Positions 51,971 through 61,072 of a DNA stretch of 64,000 nucleotides are shown here, in pieces. Position numbers and translations under genes: made by a program. Under the pieces are notes generated by a model. That model was given only the letters and a program-made list of their open reading frames with translations. It had not been told where the DNA came from and did no database searches. Source of the stretch: Chitinophaga niabensis (GTDB taxonomy: Bacteria; Bacteroidota; Bacteroidia; Chitinophagales; Chitinophagaceae). How positions within the stretch are numbered: position 1 is the stretch's first letter; every line of letters starts with the position of its first letter. The stretch is from contig NZ_FSRA01000001.1 in NCBI RefSeq assembly GCF_900129465.1, positions 3,722,482 to 3,786,481 on the forward strand, in the 5' to 3' direction.

Positions 51971-51991
51971 CACCGCTAAACAATACACCAA

Positions 51992-53185
51992 ATGCCTAAT
52001 ATCAGTCAGCGTGGACAGATCATGCCACCCTCTCCCATTCGTAAGCTGGTCCCCTATGCAGAAGCAGCTAAGAAGAAAGGAGTGACCGTTTACCATCTTA
52101 ACATTGGCCAACCGGATATCGAAACCCCTCAGCCAGTGCTGGACGCGGTAAGACATTCCACTTTTAAGATCCTGGACTACAGCCATAGCGCCGGTAATGA
52201 AAGCTATCGCCGCAAACTCATTAGTTATTATAAGAAGTTTGATATTACGGTAGATCATACAGAGATCATTGTAACAACAGGTGGCTCGGAAGCCATCCTG
52301 TTTGGTTTCATGGCCTGCCTGGATCCCGGAGATGAGGTAATTGTACCGGAACCTTTTTATGCGAACTACAATGGATTTGCCACAGAAGCGAACATAAACA
52401 TCGTTCCTGTTACTTCATCTATTGATACCGGCTTTGCCTTGCCGCCGATAGCAGACTTTGAAAAAAAGATCACGCCCAAAACAAAGGCCATCCTGATCTG
52501 TAACCCCAACAACCCTACCGGTTATTTATATAGCCGTGCAGAAATGGAAGTGTTAAAGGAGATCTGCCTCAAACACAATCTCTTCCTGTTCTCTGATGAA
52601 GCCTACAGAGAATTCTGTTATGACGGGGAAAACATTTCTGCTATGAACCTTACCGGCATGGATAACCATGTGGTAGTGTTTGATACTATTTCCAAGCGAT
52701 ACAGCGCCTGCGGTGCACGTATAGGGGCTGTAGTTACTCATAACAGAACGATCCTTGACTCCGTGATGAAGTTTGCACAGGCCCGTCTTAGCCCGCCCAG
52801 TTTCGCTCAAATTGCAGCAGAAGCCGCAGTAGACCTCCCCGATAATTATTTTGATGCCATCAAAGCGGAGTATCAAAGCCGCCGCGATACCCTGGTATCC
52901 TTACTGAATAAGATCCCTGGTGTATTCTGCCCCAATCCCGGCGGAGCGTTCTATGCAATGGCGCGTTTGCCCATTGATGATGCGGATAAATTCTGCCAAT
53001 GGCTGCTGGAGTCCTTTTCATATGAAGAGCAAACCGTTATGTTATCTCCTGCAACCGGTTTTTATGCCACTCCGGGGCTTGGAAAGCAGGAAGTGCGGTT
53101 AGCTTATGTAATAAATAAGGAATCTATCACAAAAGCGATGAAAACGCTGGAAAAAGCACTCGAAATCTATCCGGGCAAAATTTAA
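51992..53185 (+). CDS. Class I/II aminotransferase (aspartate aminotransferase-like)
   Basis: A 397-residue PLP-dependent aminotransferase. Supporting segments are VYHLNIGQPDIETPQPVLDA, ICNPNNPTGYLYSRAEME (PLP and substrate pocket), LFSDEAYREFCYDG and the Schiff-base lysine in FDTISKRYSACGARIGAVV (about residue 235). The final part (EVRLAYVINKESITKAMK) supplies the carboxylate-binding arginine. The amino-acid partner is unspecified; an aspartate- or aromatic-type aminotransferase is likely. Could in principle transaminate sulfopyruvate made via ComA, but that is speculative. Confidence 0.88.
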   Translation: MPNISQRGQIMPPSPIRKLVPYAEAAKKKGVTVYHLNIGQPDIETPQPVLDAVRHSTFKILDYSHSAGNESYRRKLISYYKKFDITVDHTEIIVTTGGSEAILFGFMACLDPGDEVIVPEPFYANYNGFATEANINIVPVTSSIDTGFALPPIADFEKKITPKTKAILICNPNNPTGYLYSRAEMEVLKEICLKHNLFLFSDEAYREFCYDGENISAMNLTGMDNHVVVFDTISKRYSACGARIGAVVTHNRTILDSVMKFAQARLSPPSFAQIAAEAAVDLPDNYFDAIKAEYQSRRDTLVSLLNKIPGVFCPNPGGAFYAMARLPIDDADKFCQWLLESFSYEEQTVMLSPATGFYATPGLGKQEVRLAYVINKESITKAMKTLEKALEIYPGKI

Positions 53186-53504
53186 ATCTTGCCAATAAGC
53201 GGGTAAAAAGCGGGAAGATCATGTTAAAAAAACATTATTCTTCTGAAACATGACAAAAATCATGTTTCTCAATAGGATGGCTGGAACGCCTATGAATAGA
53301 GGATATTTGCATTACAATAAATTCTATATATCATATTTTGGCAAAAACATCCATTTTTTACAACATTGTTGTTTTGAAATACGATTTTATTGCCTATTTT
53401 TACTGTGTAATCAGGACGCAAAGGAAGAAAAGTTAGATAGTAAAAATTTAGATACATGTTAGACAAAATTCTAAACCTGCTTAGCAAAAATTTAACTTGT
53501 ATAA

Positions 53505-53671
53505 TTTTGACAAATGGGAAAATGGCGCGACCTTTGCATTATCAACATTATGTAAAAAAACGGCGACAAACTAAAACGTTTTAGCTAATCAACATATTTT
53601 TGTATCAGTTTTTCATAACGTGGAATTTATAAAGGCAAACGGCTCTGTTCACAGAGCCGTATTTTTTTTCC
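53505..53671 (+). ncRNA. Candidate small RNA with palindromic segment and terminator (copy 1)
   Basis: No gene of useful length lies in 53186-53942. TTTTG (53505-53509) then 19 nt and GACCTTTG (53529-53536) is a near-consensus promoter. Downstream are a 14-bp palindrome CTAAAACGTTTTAG (about 53572-53585) and a second -7-like box, TATTTTTG (53595-53602). Then comes AGTTTTTCATAACGTGG (from 53607), and a terminator ACGGCTCTG-TTCA-CAGAGCCGT (53639-53660) with eight Ts. A transcript of about 130 nt would contain this. It shares TCATAACGTGGAATTT with copy 2. Confidence 0.5.
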
Positions 53672-53823
53672 CTAATATCAAGAATTATCTTTTTCCAACC
53701 GATTGCAATTTAAAATCCACGATTTCAAGGAAATTTCCGCCATAATAGCGGGCACATCATTAGTATTTTTTCATATTATTGTCATGTAATGAAAAGACAA
53801 GGTGGGTATTGTGCTTAACCGCA

Positions 53824-53897
53824 TAGTACCTTTCGCTAGTTTTCATAACGTGGAATTTTAAAATGCAAAGGTCCCGATTCCTCGGGACCTTTCCTTT
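53824..53897 (+). ncRNA. Candidate small RNA or terminator module (copy 2)
   Basis: TACCTTTC (53827-53834), a -7 box with one mismatch, precedes AGTTTTCATAACGTGG (from 53838), the same block as in copy 1. The hairpin AAAGGTCCCGA-TTCC-TCGGGACCTTT (53867-53892) follows, then TTTT. It can also terminate carA transcription coming from the opposite side. No TTG is at the right distance. The two copies are 231 bp apart. Confidence 0.5.
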
Positions 53898-53942
53898 TAA
53901 ATGAGGTCAATGAAATGGGGTCTCCCCCATTCCATTATATTT

Positions 53943-55055
53943 CTACATATTCGACTTGATCATAGTAAAGAAGTCATCAAACAAATAGCGGGAATCGTGC
54001 GGACCCGGAGTGGATTCCGGGTGATATTGCACAGAAAACGCAGGTTTGTTCTTAATGCGGATCCCTTCTACAGAATTGTCATTCAGATTAACGTGGGTTA
54101 CTTCCACATTTTCAGAAGCTGCCACAGCCTTTGCGTCTATCGCAAAACCATGATTCTGGGTAGTGATCTCACATTTACCGGTCAGCAGGTTCTTCACCGG
54201 ATGGTTCAGCCCACGGTGACCGTGATGCATTTTATAAGTAGGAATGCCATTGGCCATAGCCAATAACTGATGCCCCAGGCAAATTCCAAACAGCGGACGA
54301 TCAGCAGCCAATACCTGCTTGATAGTATCTACCGCATAAGTAAGCGGAGCCGGATCGCCGGGACCATTAGAGATGAAGTAAGCGTGAGGTTTGAAAGTTT
54401 CACATTCTGCAAAAGTGGTTTGCGTTGGATGTACTTTCAGGTAAGCACCTTTTTCTGAAAGGCATTTCAGCATGTTACGCTTTACACCATTATCAATTAC
54501 TGCTATACGGATCTCTGCATTGGGATCGCCAACAAAATAAGGTTCTTTGGTTGAAACTTCGGCACACAATGCCAGCCCTTCCATAGATGGAACTTTGGCC
54601 AGTTGCGCCTTCAATTCCGTTTCATCCAGTATTTCAGAAGAAATGATACAATTCATGGCCCCTTTACTGCGGATATGCGAAACAAGTGCACGTGTATCCA
54701 CTTCATGTATGGCTACCAGGTTATTTTCTTCAAGGAATTGAGCGAGGGAAGTATCCGCCATCTTGCGGGAGAAATTATGGGCGATATTCTTACAGATCAA
54801 CCCGCTGATCTTTACACTGCTGCTCTCTACATCTTCATTCTTGGTACCATAGTTACCTACGTAACAGTTGTTCATGATCAGCACCTGTCCTTTGTAAGAA
54901 GGATCTGTGAACACTTCCTGGTAGCCCGTCATCCCTGTATTGAAACAAAGTTCTCCGGAAGCTGTTCCAACTTTTCCGAAAGCTTTACCATGGAAAACGG
55001 TGCCATCTTCTAATAACAGCATGGCTGGCTGTGATGATCTGGTAGTCTGCGGCAT
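53943..55055 (-). CDS. carA: Carbamoyl-phosphate synthase small (glutaminase) subunit
   Basis: A 370-residue subunit that supplies ammonia from glutamine for carbamoyl phosphate (arginine and pyrimidine pathways). The N-terminal domain starts near AMLLLEDGTVFHGKAFG and contains GELCFNTGMTGYQEVFTDPS. The C-terminal class I amidotransferase has nucleophilic Cys in FGICLGHQLLA (about residue 252) and the His/Glu in YHPESTPGPHDS. Located after the rplQ end of the ribosomal operon, as in other Bacteroidota. carB is not in the window. Confidence 0.97.
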   Translation of the reverse strand: MPQTTRSSQPAMLLLEDGTVFHGKAFGKVGTASGELCFNTGMTGYQEVFTDPSYKGQVLIMNNCYVGNYGTKNEDVESSSVKISGLICKNIAHNFSRKMADTSLAQFLEENNLVAIHEVDTRALVSHIRSKGAMNCIISSEILDETELKAQLAKVPSMEGLALCAEVSTKEPYFVGDPNAEIRIAVIDNGVKRNMLKCLSEKGAYLKVHPTQTTFAECETFKPHAYFISNGPGDPAPLTYAVDTIKQVLAADRPLFGICLGHQLLAMANGIPTYKMHHGHRGLNHPVKNLLTGKCEITTQNHGFAIDAKAVAASENVEVTHVNLNDNSVEGIRIKNKPAFSVQYHPESTPGPHDSRYLFDDFFTMIKSNM

Positions 55056-55152
55056 TTCTTCTTACCCTTTCTTTTTTTATGTTCCCGGAAGGAACGGTTA
55101 AAACTGTGCAAAGTTAGGGCATGATTTTGAATTTTGGATGGGTTATTTAAGA

Positions 55153-55959
55153 TCAATTCAATCTTGCCGATCCCATCACCTTTTCCGCTATCTTTCTACC
55201 GGTTTCATCATTCCCCCGGTGCGTTACCAACAACTGTACCCGGGTACCTCCTCTTACTGCTACCAGGCTGCTGAACTCTATAGGAGAAGACTGTTTGTAA
55301 ATATAACTACCATGCTGCAGCATTGCCTGCTGCCCCAGGATTATGACCGCTTTTTCCGTGTAAGTGAATTGTGATACCCCCTCTTCCCTGCTCAATTGAT
55401 TGGCAGCCTCTTTTGATGCCAGCTCCAGGCCAATATAATTGTCTGCCAGGTAAACCACTTCATCCATCCTGATCACCAGCCCTTCCCCGTTACTTCCCCC
55501 TTTAAAAGCTTTCAGCCGCATATTAGGCTGATCCTTAACAGGTACCGGTGATAAGGATAATGGTGTCTGTAATTGAAGCATATTCCCTCTGAAAGTGCGC
55601 CAGTTATCTGTATTCAGCATCGTAACAGGAACAGCCGGCTCCTGGAACATTTTAACCAGTGTTGGCCCATAATAGGCCCCCAGCGTGCTGCAGGCTATCA
55701 ATACCACAATACTGGTGATCAAAGCTGTTTTTTTCCGGAGGTCAAACCCCTGGCGGCGGCGCTTTTTCATGATCGCTTCATACCTTGCTTCAGGTACGCC
55801 CATTTCCAATTCATACGCAGCAAAAGTGCTATTGGGATGCTGGACCTTCCAGTCCGCATAATTAAAAGGGAATTTTTTACCGCAATGGTCGCAGAAAGTG
55901 ATGTATTCGGATTTTAATGCGCTATGCTCTGCGCAATAACCGCACTTCAGGTAGTACAT
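55153..55959 (-). CDS. Membrane-anchored protein with zinc-ribbon-like N-terminus
   Basis: I do not recognise this 268-residue protein. MYYLKCGYCAEHSALKSEYI followed by TFCDHCGKKFPF gives two CxxC pairs, a likely zinc ribbon. Basic KKRRRQGFDLRKK precedes one membrane helix (about residues 78-100, ALITSIVVLIACSTLGAY), then a soluble domain of about 165 residues. Orientation would put the zinc ribbon in the cytoplasm and the domain in the periplasm. It lies between the rplQ terminator and carA, on the minus strand. Confidence 0.75.
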   Translation of the reverse strand: MYYLKCGYCAEHSALKSEYITFCDHCGKKFPFNYADWKVQHPNSTFAAYELEMGVPEARYEAIMKKRRRQGFDLRKKTALITSIVVLIACSTLGAYYGPTLVKMFQEPAVPVTMLNTDNWRTFRGNMLQLQTPLSLSPVPVKDQPNMRLKAFKGGSNGEGLVIRMDEVVYLADNYIGLELASKEAANQLSREEGVSQFTYTEKAVIILGQQAMLQHGSYIYKQSSPIEFSSLVAVRGGTRVQLLVTHRGNDETGRKIAEKVMGSARLN

Positions 55960-56071
55960 AGGATATAGGTTTTCGACATATCAAATATAGTAAATATTTA
56001 ATTTGTTTTAGCCTTTATGGAGCGAATAACTTTCTCAGCAGTTTCCAGCCGGCCCGACAGCATCAAATAAA

Positions 56072-56101
56072 AAAGGGACAAAGCCAAATGCTTTGTCCCT
56101 C
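56072..56101 (-). terminator. Terminator after rplQ
   Basis: Reverse strand: AGGGACAAAGC-ATTTG-GCTTTGTCCCT stem followed by TTTTTTATTTG, ending the ribosomal-protein operon. Confidence 0.92.
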
Positions 56102-56123
56102 TGATATATTCAGTTCCTTAGAA

Positions 56124-56606
56124 CTATTCAGCAGCTTTTTCTTCAGCAGCTGGTGCAGCAGCATCATCTGCTTTTTTCTTAGCACCACCGGCACGACGGG
56201 TTTTCTTAGCAGGTGCTTTTTCAGCTTCTGCAGTTTTACCGTAGATCTCGTTGAAGTCTACCAGTTCGATCAAAGCTACTTCAGCATTGTCACCATGACG
56301 TTTGCCAAGCTTGATGATACGGGTGTAACCACCTGGACGGGCAGCGATCTTCTCGCTGATGGTTCCGAACAGTTCCTTGATGGCTTCTTTATCCTGCAGG
56401 TAGCTGAATACAACACGACGGTTGTGTGTATCGTCTGATTTACCACGTGTTAACAGTGGTTCGATATACACGCGCAGCGCTTTTGCTTTAGCTAATGTAG
56501 TTTGAATACGTTTGTGGCTGATCAGCTCGCAAGCGAGGTTGCTCATCAGGCTCTTACGGTGAGCAGCAGTGCGGCTCAGCTTGTTTAATTTTACTCCGTG
56601 ACGCAT
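56124..56606 (-). CDS. rplQ: 50S ribosomal protein L17
   Basis: A 160-residue protein starting [20 protein letters not shown], the conserved L17 start, with [16 protein letters not shown] inside. The core ends about residue 122. An extra tail of about 37 residues rich in Ala, Lys, Asp and Glu (from [12 protein letters not shown]) makes it longer than most. It follows rpoA (112 bp) as the last gene of the operon. Confidence 0.97.
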   Translation of the reverse strand: MRHGVKLNKLSRTAAHRKSLMSNLACELISHKRIQTTLAKAKALRVYIEPLLTRGKSDDTHNRRVVFSYLQDKEAIKELFGTISEKIAARPGGYTRIIKLGKRHGDNAEVALIELVDFNEIYGKTAEAEKAPAKKTRRAGGAKKKADDAAAPAAEEKAAE

Positions 56607-56718
56607 GACATTTTTTTGTTTGTGTTCCCTTGCACCGTGTCAGGAATTACAAGGTACTTGTTATAAAATACAAATCACGGATGCTTTAGAGCTATCCGTG
56701 ATTTGTGCTATACAGATT

Positions 56719-57714
56719 TTATTCTTCGTCCAGTTTCAGTTTGGACAGGTCCATACCGAAGTGGAGACCTCTTTCGCCGAGTACCTGCTCGATCTCGCTG
56801 AGTGATTTCTGACCGAAGTTCCTGAATTTCATCAGTTCCTCCTGTTCGTATTGAACGAGTTCGCTCAGGGAGTTGATCTTTGCAGCTTTCAGGCAGTTGA
56901 ATGCACGAACGCTCAGGTCCAGATCTTCCAGCGGAGTTTTCAGGATCTTGCGGAGTTGCAGTGTTTGCTCGTCTACAACATCTTCTTTCTCAGTATCCTT
57001 GGTATCAAAACTGATATTTTCATCAGTGATGATCATCAGGTGCTGGATCAGAATGCGGGAAGCTTGTTTAACGGCTTCTTCAGGATGGATAGTACCGTCC
57101 GTGTGAACTTCCATGATCAACTTCTCATAGTCAGTCTTTTGTTCAACCCGGGTGTTTTCGATGCTATACTTTACATTCTTGATGGGTGTAAATACAGAGT
57201 CGATGGCGATGTATCCGAAGATTGCATCTTTGGGTCTGTTCTCTTCAGCAGGAACGTAACCGCGACCTTTACCGATCGTCAGTTCAATATCCAGCTTAGC
57301 AGAAGGATCCAGGGTGCAGATCAGCAGTTCAGGGTTCATGATCTGGAAAGAGTTGGTTGCTTTCTCGATCATATCTGCACGGAACTCTGTTTTACCTTTG
57401 ATAGAGATCTGAATTTTCTCGCTGCCTACTTCATTCTCCACAATCTTCTTGAAACGTACTTGTTTCAGGTTGAGGATGATCTCAGTAACGTCTTCAGTGA
57501 TCCCTTTCAGGGTAGCAAACTCGTGATCGGCGCCTTCAATCTTTATTCCCACAATGGCATAGCCCTCCAATGAAGACAACAGTACACGGCGGAGCGCGTT
57601 ACCAACTGTCACACCGTAACCTGGTTCTAATGGACGGAATTCGAATTGAGCTTCAAAGTCCGTGGACTTCTGCAAAACGATCTTGTCAGGCTTTTGGAAA
57701 TTAAGAATTGCCAT
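56719..57714 (-). CDS. rpoA: RNA polymerase alpha subunit
   Basis: A 331-residue subunit that assembles the RNA polymerase core and contacts upstream promoter DNA. The N-terminal domain shows [20 protein letters not shown] and [11 protein letters not shown]; the C-terminal domain starts about residue 260 with [20 protein letters not shown] and includes [20 protein letters not shown]. Sizes of both domains are standard. It lies between rpsD and rplQ. Confidence 0.98.
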   Translation of the reverse strand: MAILNFQKPDKIVLQKSTDFEAQFEFRPLEPGYGVTVGNALRRVLLSSLEGYAIVGIKIEGADHEFATLKGITEDVTEIILNLKQVRFKKIVENEVGSEKIQISIKGKTEFRADMIEKATNSFQIMNPELLICTLDPSAKLDIELTIGKGRGYVPAEENRPKDAIFGYIAIDSVFTPIKNVKYSIENTRVEQKTDYEKLIMEVHTDGTIHPEEAVKQASRILIQHLMIITDENISFDTKDTEKEDVVDEQTLQLRKILKTPLEDLDLSVRAFNCLKAAKINSLSELVQYEQEELMKFRNFGQKSLSEIEQVLGERGLHFGMDLSKLKLDEE

Positions 57715-57783
57715 TGATATGCTTGATTTATGAGTTTAACTTATGTTACACAGCTATAGCCACCAGCAGGCGGCTATAACATA

Positions 57784-58389
57784 TTACTTAGAGTACAATT
57801 CCACGATCAGTTGTTCCTTGATGTTCTCAGGAACGCTTTCTCTTTCAGGATATGCAATGAAAATACCTTTCATGTCCTTTTCATTCCAATCCAACCAGCT
57901 GAACTTTGGATTCTTTCCGCGGATGTTGCTGGTGAGGGAAGTGTTACCGGCTGTTTTATTCTTCAGGCCGATTACATCTCCTGGTTTCAGTTGTAAAGAA
58001 GGAACGTTTACTACAGTACCGTTCACCGTGATGTGCTTATGCGCAACAAGCTGACGGGCTGCAGGGCGTGAAGGTGCGATACCAAGACGGAAAACTGCGT
58101 TGTCTAAACGAGCTTCCAGCAATTTGATCAATACTTCACCGGTAACGCCTTTTCTACGGGTAGCTTCTTCGAAGAGGTTACGGAACTGGCGCTCCAATAC
58201 ACCGTAAGTGTATTTAGCTTTTTGTTTCTCTCTCAGCTGTAAGGCATATTCACCCAGTTGTTTACGCTTGCGTTGTGCACCGTGTTGACCGGGAGGATTG
58301 CTGTTCTTACCTAAATACTTGCCATTTCCTAAAATGGGCTCGCCAAAAATCCTTGAGATCTTGGTCTTGGGTCCTGTGTACCTTGCCAT
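57784..58389 (-). CDS. rpsD: 30S ribosomal protein S4
   Basis: A 201-residue assembly protein for 16S rRNA. MARYTGPKTKISRIFGEPIL at the start lacks the zinc-binding cysteines of some S4 proteins, so this is the cysteine-free form. The C-terminal S4 RNA-binding domain (about 90-150) contains RLDNAVFRLGIAPSRPAARQ and LVAHKHITVNG. Follows rpsK in the operon. Confidence 0.98.
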   Translation of the reverse strand: MARYTGPKTKISRIFGEPILGNGKYLGKNSNPPGQHGAQRKRKQLGEYALQLREKQKAKYTYGVLERQFRNLFEEATRRKGVTGEVLIKLLEARLDNAVFRLGIAPSRPAARQLVAHKHITVNGTVVNVPSLQLKPGDVIGLKNKTAGNTSLTSNIRGKNPKFSWLDWNEKDMKGIFIAYPERESVPENIKEQLIVELYSK

Positions 58390-58558
58390 GTTATTTGGTT
58401 CAGATTTTTAGTTTCGGTGTACGCTCATTTAAAAATCTTAAAATTCGATCGTACACCCACATTGTTTAAAATAAATATACTAATTATACATTACGAATAC
58501 GAATTACCTGATACAAATGTTCATTGTAACAGATAATTCGTAAAAATAAATGTCTTTT

Positions 58559-58957
58559 CTATACCCTTCTCTTCTTAGGAGGACGGCAACCGTTGTGAGG
58601 CAGCGGCGTCACGTCTTTGATCAGGGTTACCTCGATACCGGAGTTAGCGATAGCGCGGATAGCACTTTCACGACCGGCACCTGGGCCTTTTACAAATACA
58701 TCTGCTCTTTTCAAACCTGCGTCAAAAGCGGTTTTTGCAGCATCTGAAGCAGCCAGCTGAGCAGCATAAGGAGTGTTCTTCTTAGAACCCTTAAAGCCCA
58801 TTTTACCGGCGGAAGACCAGGAGATCACCTGACCTTGCTTGTTAGTGATGCTTACAATGATGTTGTTGAAACTAGCGGAGATATGTACGTCTCCGAAGTT
58901 ATCCACCTTTACTACCCTCTTCTTAGCGGCAGCTTTTGTATTAGTTGCTTTTGCCAT
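58559..58957 (-). CDS. rpsK: 30S ribosomal protein S11
   Basis: A 132-residue platform protein of the 30S subunit. The segments [20 protein letters not shown] and the C-terminal [20 protein letters not shown] are diagnostic. A basic N-terminus ([16 protein letters not shown]) is typical of this phylum. Located between rpsM and rpsD. Confidence 0.98.
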   Translation of the reverse strand: MAKATNTKAAAKKRVVKVDNFGDVHISASFNNIIVSITNKQGQVISWSSAGKMGFKGSKKNTPYAAQLAASDAAKTAFDAGLKRADVFVKGPGAGRESAIRAIANSGIEVTLIKDVTPLPHNGCRPPKKRRV

Positions 58958-59065
58958 AATTCGTTAAAATTCCAACTATGAGATTCCAAATCCCGTTTTA
59001 TATAAAAACCCTTTATGCTGCCAGTTCCCGGATCTGGAAAGAGGGAGACCAGCAAAGGGATCTTA

Positions 59066-59446
59066 CTATTTCTTTGGTGCCTTCTTCTTTCCGGCAACGG
59101 TTTTACGTTTACCTTTACGGGTACGGCTGTTGGTACGGGTACGCTGACCTCTAACCGGCAGACCTTTCCTGTGACGGAGACCACGGTAGCATGCGATATC
59201 GAGCAAACGCTTGATGTTCATTTGAACTTCAGAACGCAGCTGACCTTCTACCTTCAGTTCGCTGTTAATGATATTCCGGATGGCGCCTTGCTCGTCATCA
59301 TTCCAGTCTTTCACTTTTTTGTTAAGATCAATGCCTGCTTTCTCCAGGATATACACTGAGGTAGAGTGACCAATACCGAAGATATAAGTCAGACCTATTT
59401 CACCTCTTTTATTTTTAGGAAGATCAATACCGGCTATACGTGCCAT
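59066..59446 (-). CDS. rpsM: 30S ribosomal protein S13
   Basis: A 126-residue head protein of the 30S subunit that contacts the P-site t[23 protein letters not shown] is the usual start, with [20 protein letters not shown] near the basic C-terminus ([16 protein letters not shown]). In the standard operon position after rpmJ. Confidence 0.98.
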   Translation of the reverse strand: MARIAGIDLPKNKRGEIGLTYIFGIGHSTSVYILEKAGIDLNKKVKDWNDDEQGAIRNIINSELKVEGQLRSEVQMNIKRLLDIACYRGLRHRKGLPVRGQRTRTNSRTRKGKRKTVAGKKKAPKK

Positions 59447-59492
59447 ATTAATTGTTTAATTTATAATTCGTTTAAATGAATACAGAAACTGA

Positions 59493-59609
59493 TTAACCCT
59501 GACGTTGTTTAAAACGAGGATTCTTTTTGTTGATCACCAGCAAAACACCTTTGCGGCGAACGATCTTGCAGTCTGCACTTCTTTTTTTGATGGAAGCTCT
59601 TACTTTCAT
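59493..59609 (-). CDS. rpmJ: 50S ribosomal protein L36 (zinc-free form)
   Basis: This 38-residue gene reads [20 protein letters not shown] and then [18 protein letters not shown] on the reverse strand. It is L36 by sequence and by its place between infA and rpsM. Three of the four zinc ligands of the common form (CxxC...C...H) are absent; only one Cys remains. It is thus the cysteine-poor, zinc-independent type. It is too short for most ORF callers. Confidence 0.95.
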   Translation of the reverse strand: MKVRASIKKRSADCKIVRRKGVLLVINKKNPRFKQRQG

Positions 59610-59639
59610 GAGTCAAAAGTTATAGTCTAAAGTTATTGT

Positions 59640-59858
59640 CTATTTATACCTGAAAATTATACGGCCCCTGCTCAGATCGTAAGGACTCATCTCAACGCCG
59701 ACTTTATCACCGGGCAGGATGCGGATATAGTGCATTCTCATTTTTCCAGAGATGGTGGCCAAAATCTCATGTCCGTTTTCCAGTTTTACCCGGAACATAG
59801 CATTTGATAAGGCTTCTAGAATAATACCATCCTGTTTAATGAGTGCCTGTTTCGCCAT
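59640..59858 (-). CDS. infA: Translation initiation factor IF-1
   Basis: A 72-residue OB-fold protein that occupies the ribosomal A-site during initiation. [20 protein letters not shown], then [20 protein letters not shown] and [20 protein letters not shown] are typical, as is the end [18 protein letters not shown] box at 59883-59876 just upstream on the same strand could start a transcript for infA and the genes after it. Confidence 0.98.
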   Translation of the reverse strand: MAKQALIKQDGIILEALSNAMFRVKLENGHEILATISGKMRMHYIRILPGDKVGVEMSPYDLSRGRIIFRYK

Positions 59859-59875
59859 AAAAAATTTTAGGAATG

Positions 59876-59883
59876 CAAAGATA
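59876..59883 (-). promoter_or_regulatory. -7 box upstream of infA
   Basis: Reverse strand TATCTTTG (59883-59876) matches TAnnTTTG, about 18 bp before infA. No TTG at the right spacing, so only the -7 element is seen. The 257-bp space to map contains no other feature. Confidence 0.4.
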
Positions 59884-60115
59884 CCACAAAAAGTTATTAA
59901 ACTGAAAAAAATACCATAAATAATCTTTGGAAAAGCGTCACTGTGTGGATAACTTTTGACAGACGTGGTTATGACCGCAAAAACTCATTCAATATCAGGC
60001 TATTACAAAGTGTTTTATTTCAGAATCTGCAACGGGGCTGGATCTGTGATCTACCCGGTTTTTAAAACCAGATGGCAAATATAAGCTTTTCAAGTGACAT
60101 CCAGGCACTAAAGCG

Positions 60116-60922
60116 CTAGTTCAGGTAAGCTGAGTTAATAGCAGGATTGTTCTTCTCCGCTACTTCGATCCCTTCAAAAGTGGATAGAACATCAGGTTTA
60201 CCTTTCATCACAGCTACCGTATGTTCATAGTGAACGGAAGACTTACGGTCGCGTGTTACAACGGTCCAGCCATCTTCCAGGTATTCCACATCACGGGTGC
60301 CCAGGTTTACCATGGGTTCAATGGCTATCACCAGGCCTTCTTTCAATACTGCTCCGCTACCCCTGCGGCCGTAATTCGGCACTTGCGGGTCTTCGTGCAG
60401 GTTACGGCCTAAACCATGCCCTACCAGCTCTCTAACCACCCCGTAGCCACGTTCCTTCTCCACATACTCCTGGATAGCATAAGCAATGTCTCCTACCCTG
60501 TTACCTACAATGGCTTTTTCGATCCCTTTGTTAAGGGCTGTTTTAGTAGCAGCCATCAGCTTCTGCACATGGCCGGGGATCTCCCCTATGGCAAAAGTGT
60601 ATGCGCTATCTCCATGAAACCCTTCACTGAATACACCTACATCAACGGAAACAATATCTCCGTCCTTTATAGTGTACCCGTTGGGGATGCCGTGTACCAC
60701 GGCTTCGTTTACGGAGATACAGCATGTATTGGGAAAACCTTTATAGTTCTTGAAGGAGGGTACTGCCCCGTGATCCCTGATGAATTGCTCTGCAATTGCA
60801 TCCACATCCAAGGTACTCATTCCGGGTTTCAGCCTGCTGGCTACTTCTGCCAGTGTAGCACTTACGAGTTGAGCGCTTTTACGGATCAGTTCTATTTCTT
60901 CTTTCGTCTTGTAATGGATCAT
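60116..60922 (-). CDS. map: Methionine aminopeptidase type I
   Basis: A 268-residue metalloenzyme that removes the initiator methionine of nascent proteins. Metal ligands are seen in DIVSVDVGVFSEGFHGDSAY (two Asp), ELVGHGLGRNLHEDP (His) and later EPMVNLG plus HYEHTVAV (Glu). It starts MIHYKTKEEIELIRKSAQLV; I chose the ATG at 60922, since the 32 residues upstream are hydrophobic and unlike the family. A terminator-like hairpin separates it from secY. Confidence 0.95.
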   Translation of the reverse strand: MIHYKTKEEIELIRKSAQLVSATLAEVASRLKPGMSTLDVDAIAEQFIRDHGAVPSFKNYKGFPNTCCISVNEAVVHGIPNGYTIKDGDIVSVDVGVFSEGFHGDSAYTFAIGEIPGHVQKLMAATKTALNKGIEKAIVGNRVGDIAYAIQEYVEKERGYGVVRELVGHGLGRNLHEDPQVPNYGRRGSGAVLKEGLVIAIEPMVNLGTRDVEYLEDGWTVVTRDRKSSVHYEHTVAVMKGKPDVLSTFEGIEVAEKNNPAINSAYLN

Positions 60923-60928
60923 AACGTG

Positions 60929-60936
60929 CAAAATTA
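60929..60936 (-). promoter_or_regulatory. -7 box upstream of map
   Basis: Reverse strand TAATTTTG matches TAnnTTTG, 6 bp before the map start codon. No good -33 element. Confidence 0.35.
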
Positions 60937-61005
60937 TGGAAAAATCTGATTGTTTTCTTATGAACAGCAGAATGGCCGCAGTAGTTCGGAAAGCTGAAAA
61001 GTATG

Positions 61006-61040
61006 ACAAAAAAAACACCAGGAATCAGAGACTCCTGGTG
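61006..61040 (-). terminator. Terminator between secY and map
   Basis: Reverse strand: CACCAGGA-stem-TCCTGGTG with a T-run of about seven following. It is inside what is usually a continuous ribosomal operon. Confidence 0.85.
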
Positions 61041-61072
61041 CGCTATATCTTTAATTCTTAAGATTGTTTTGA

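Noticed and set aside
51992..53185. Aminotransferase as a dedicated cysteate enzyme
   Set aside because: Sequence only supports a general class I/II aminotransferase; it is far from comA and the idea rests on substrate speculation.
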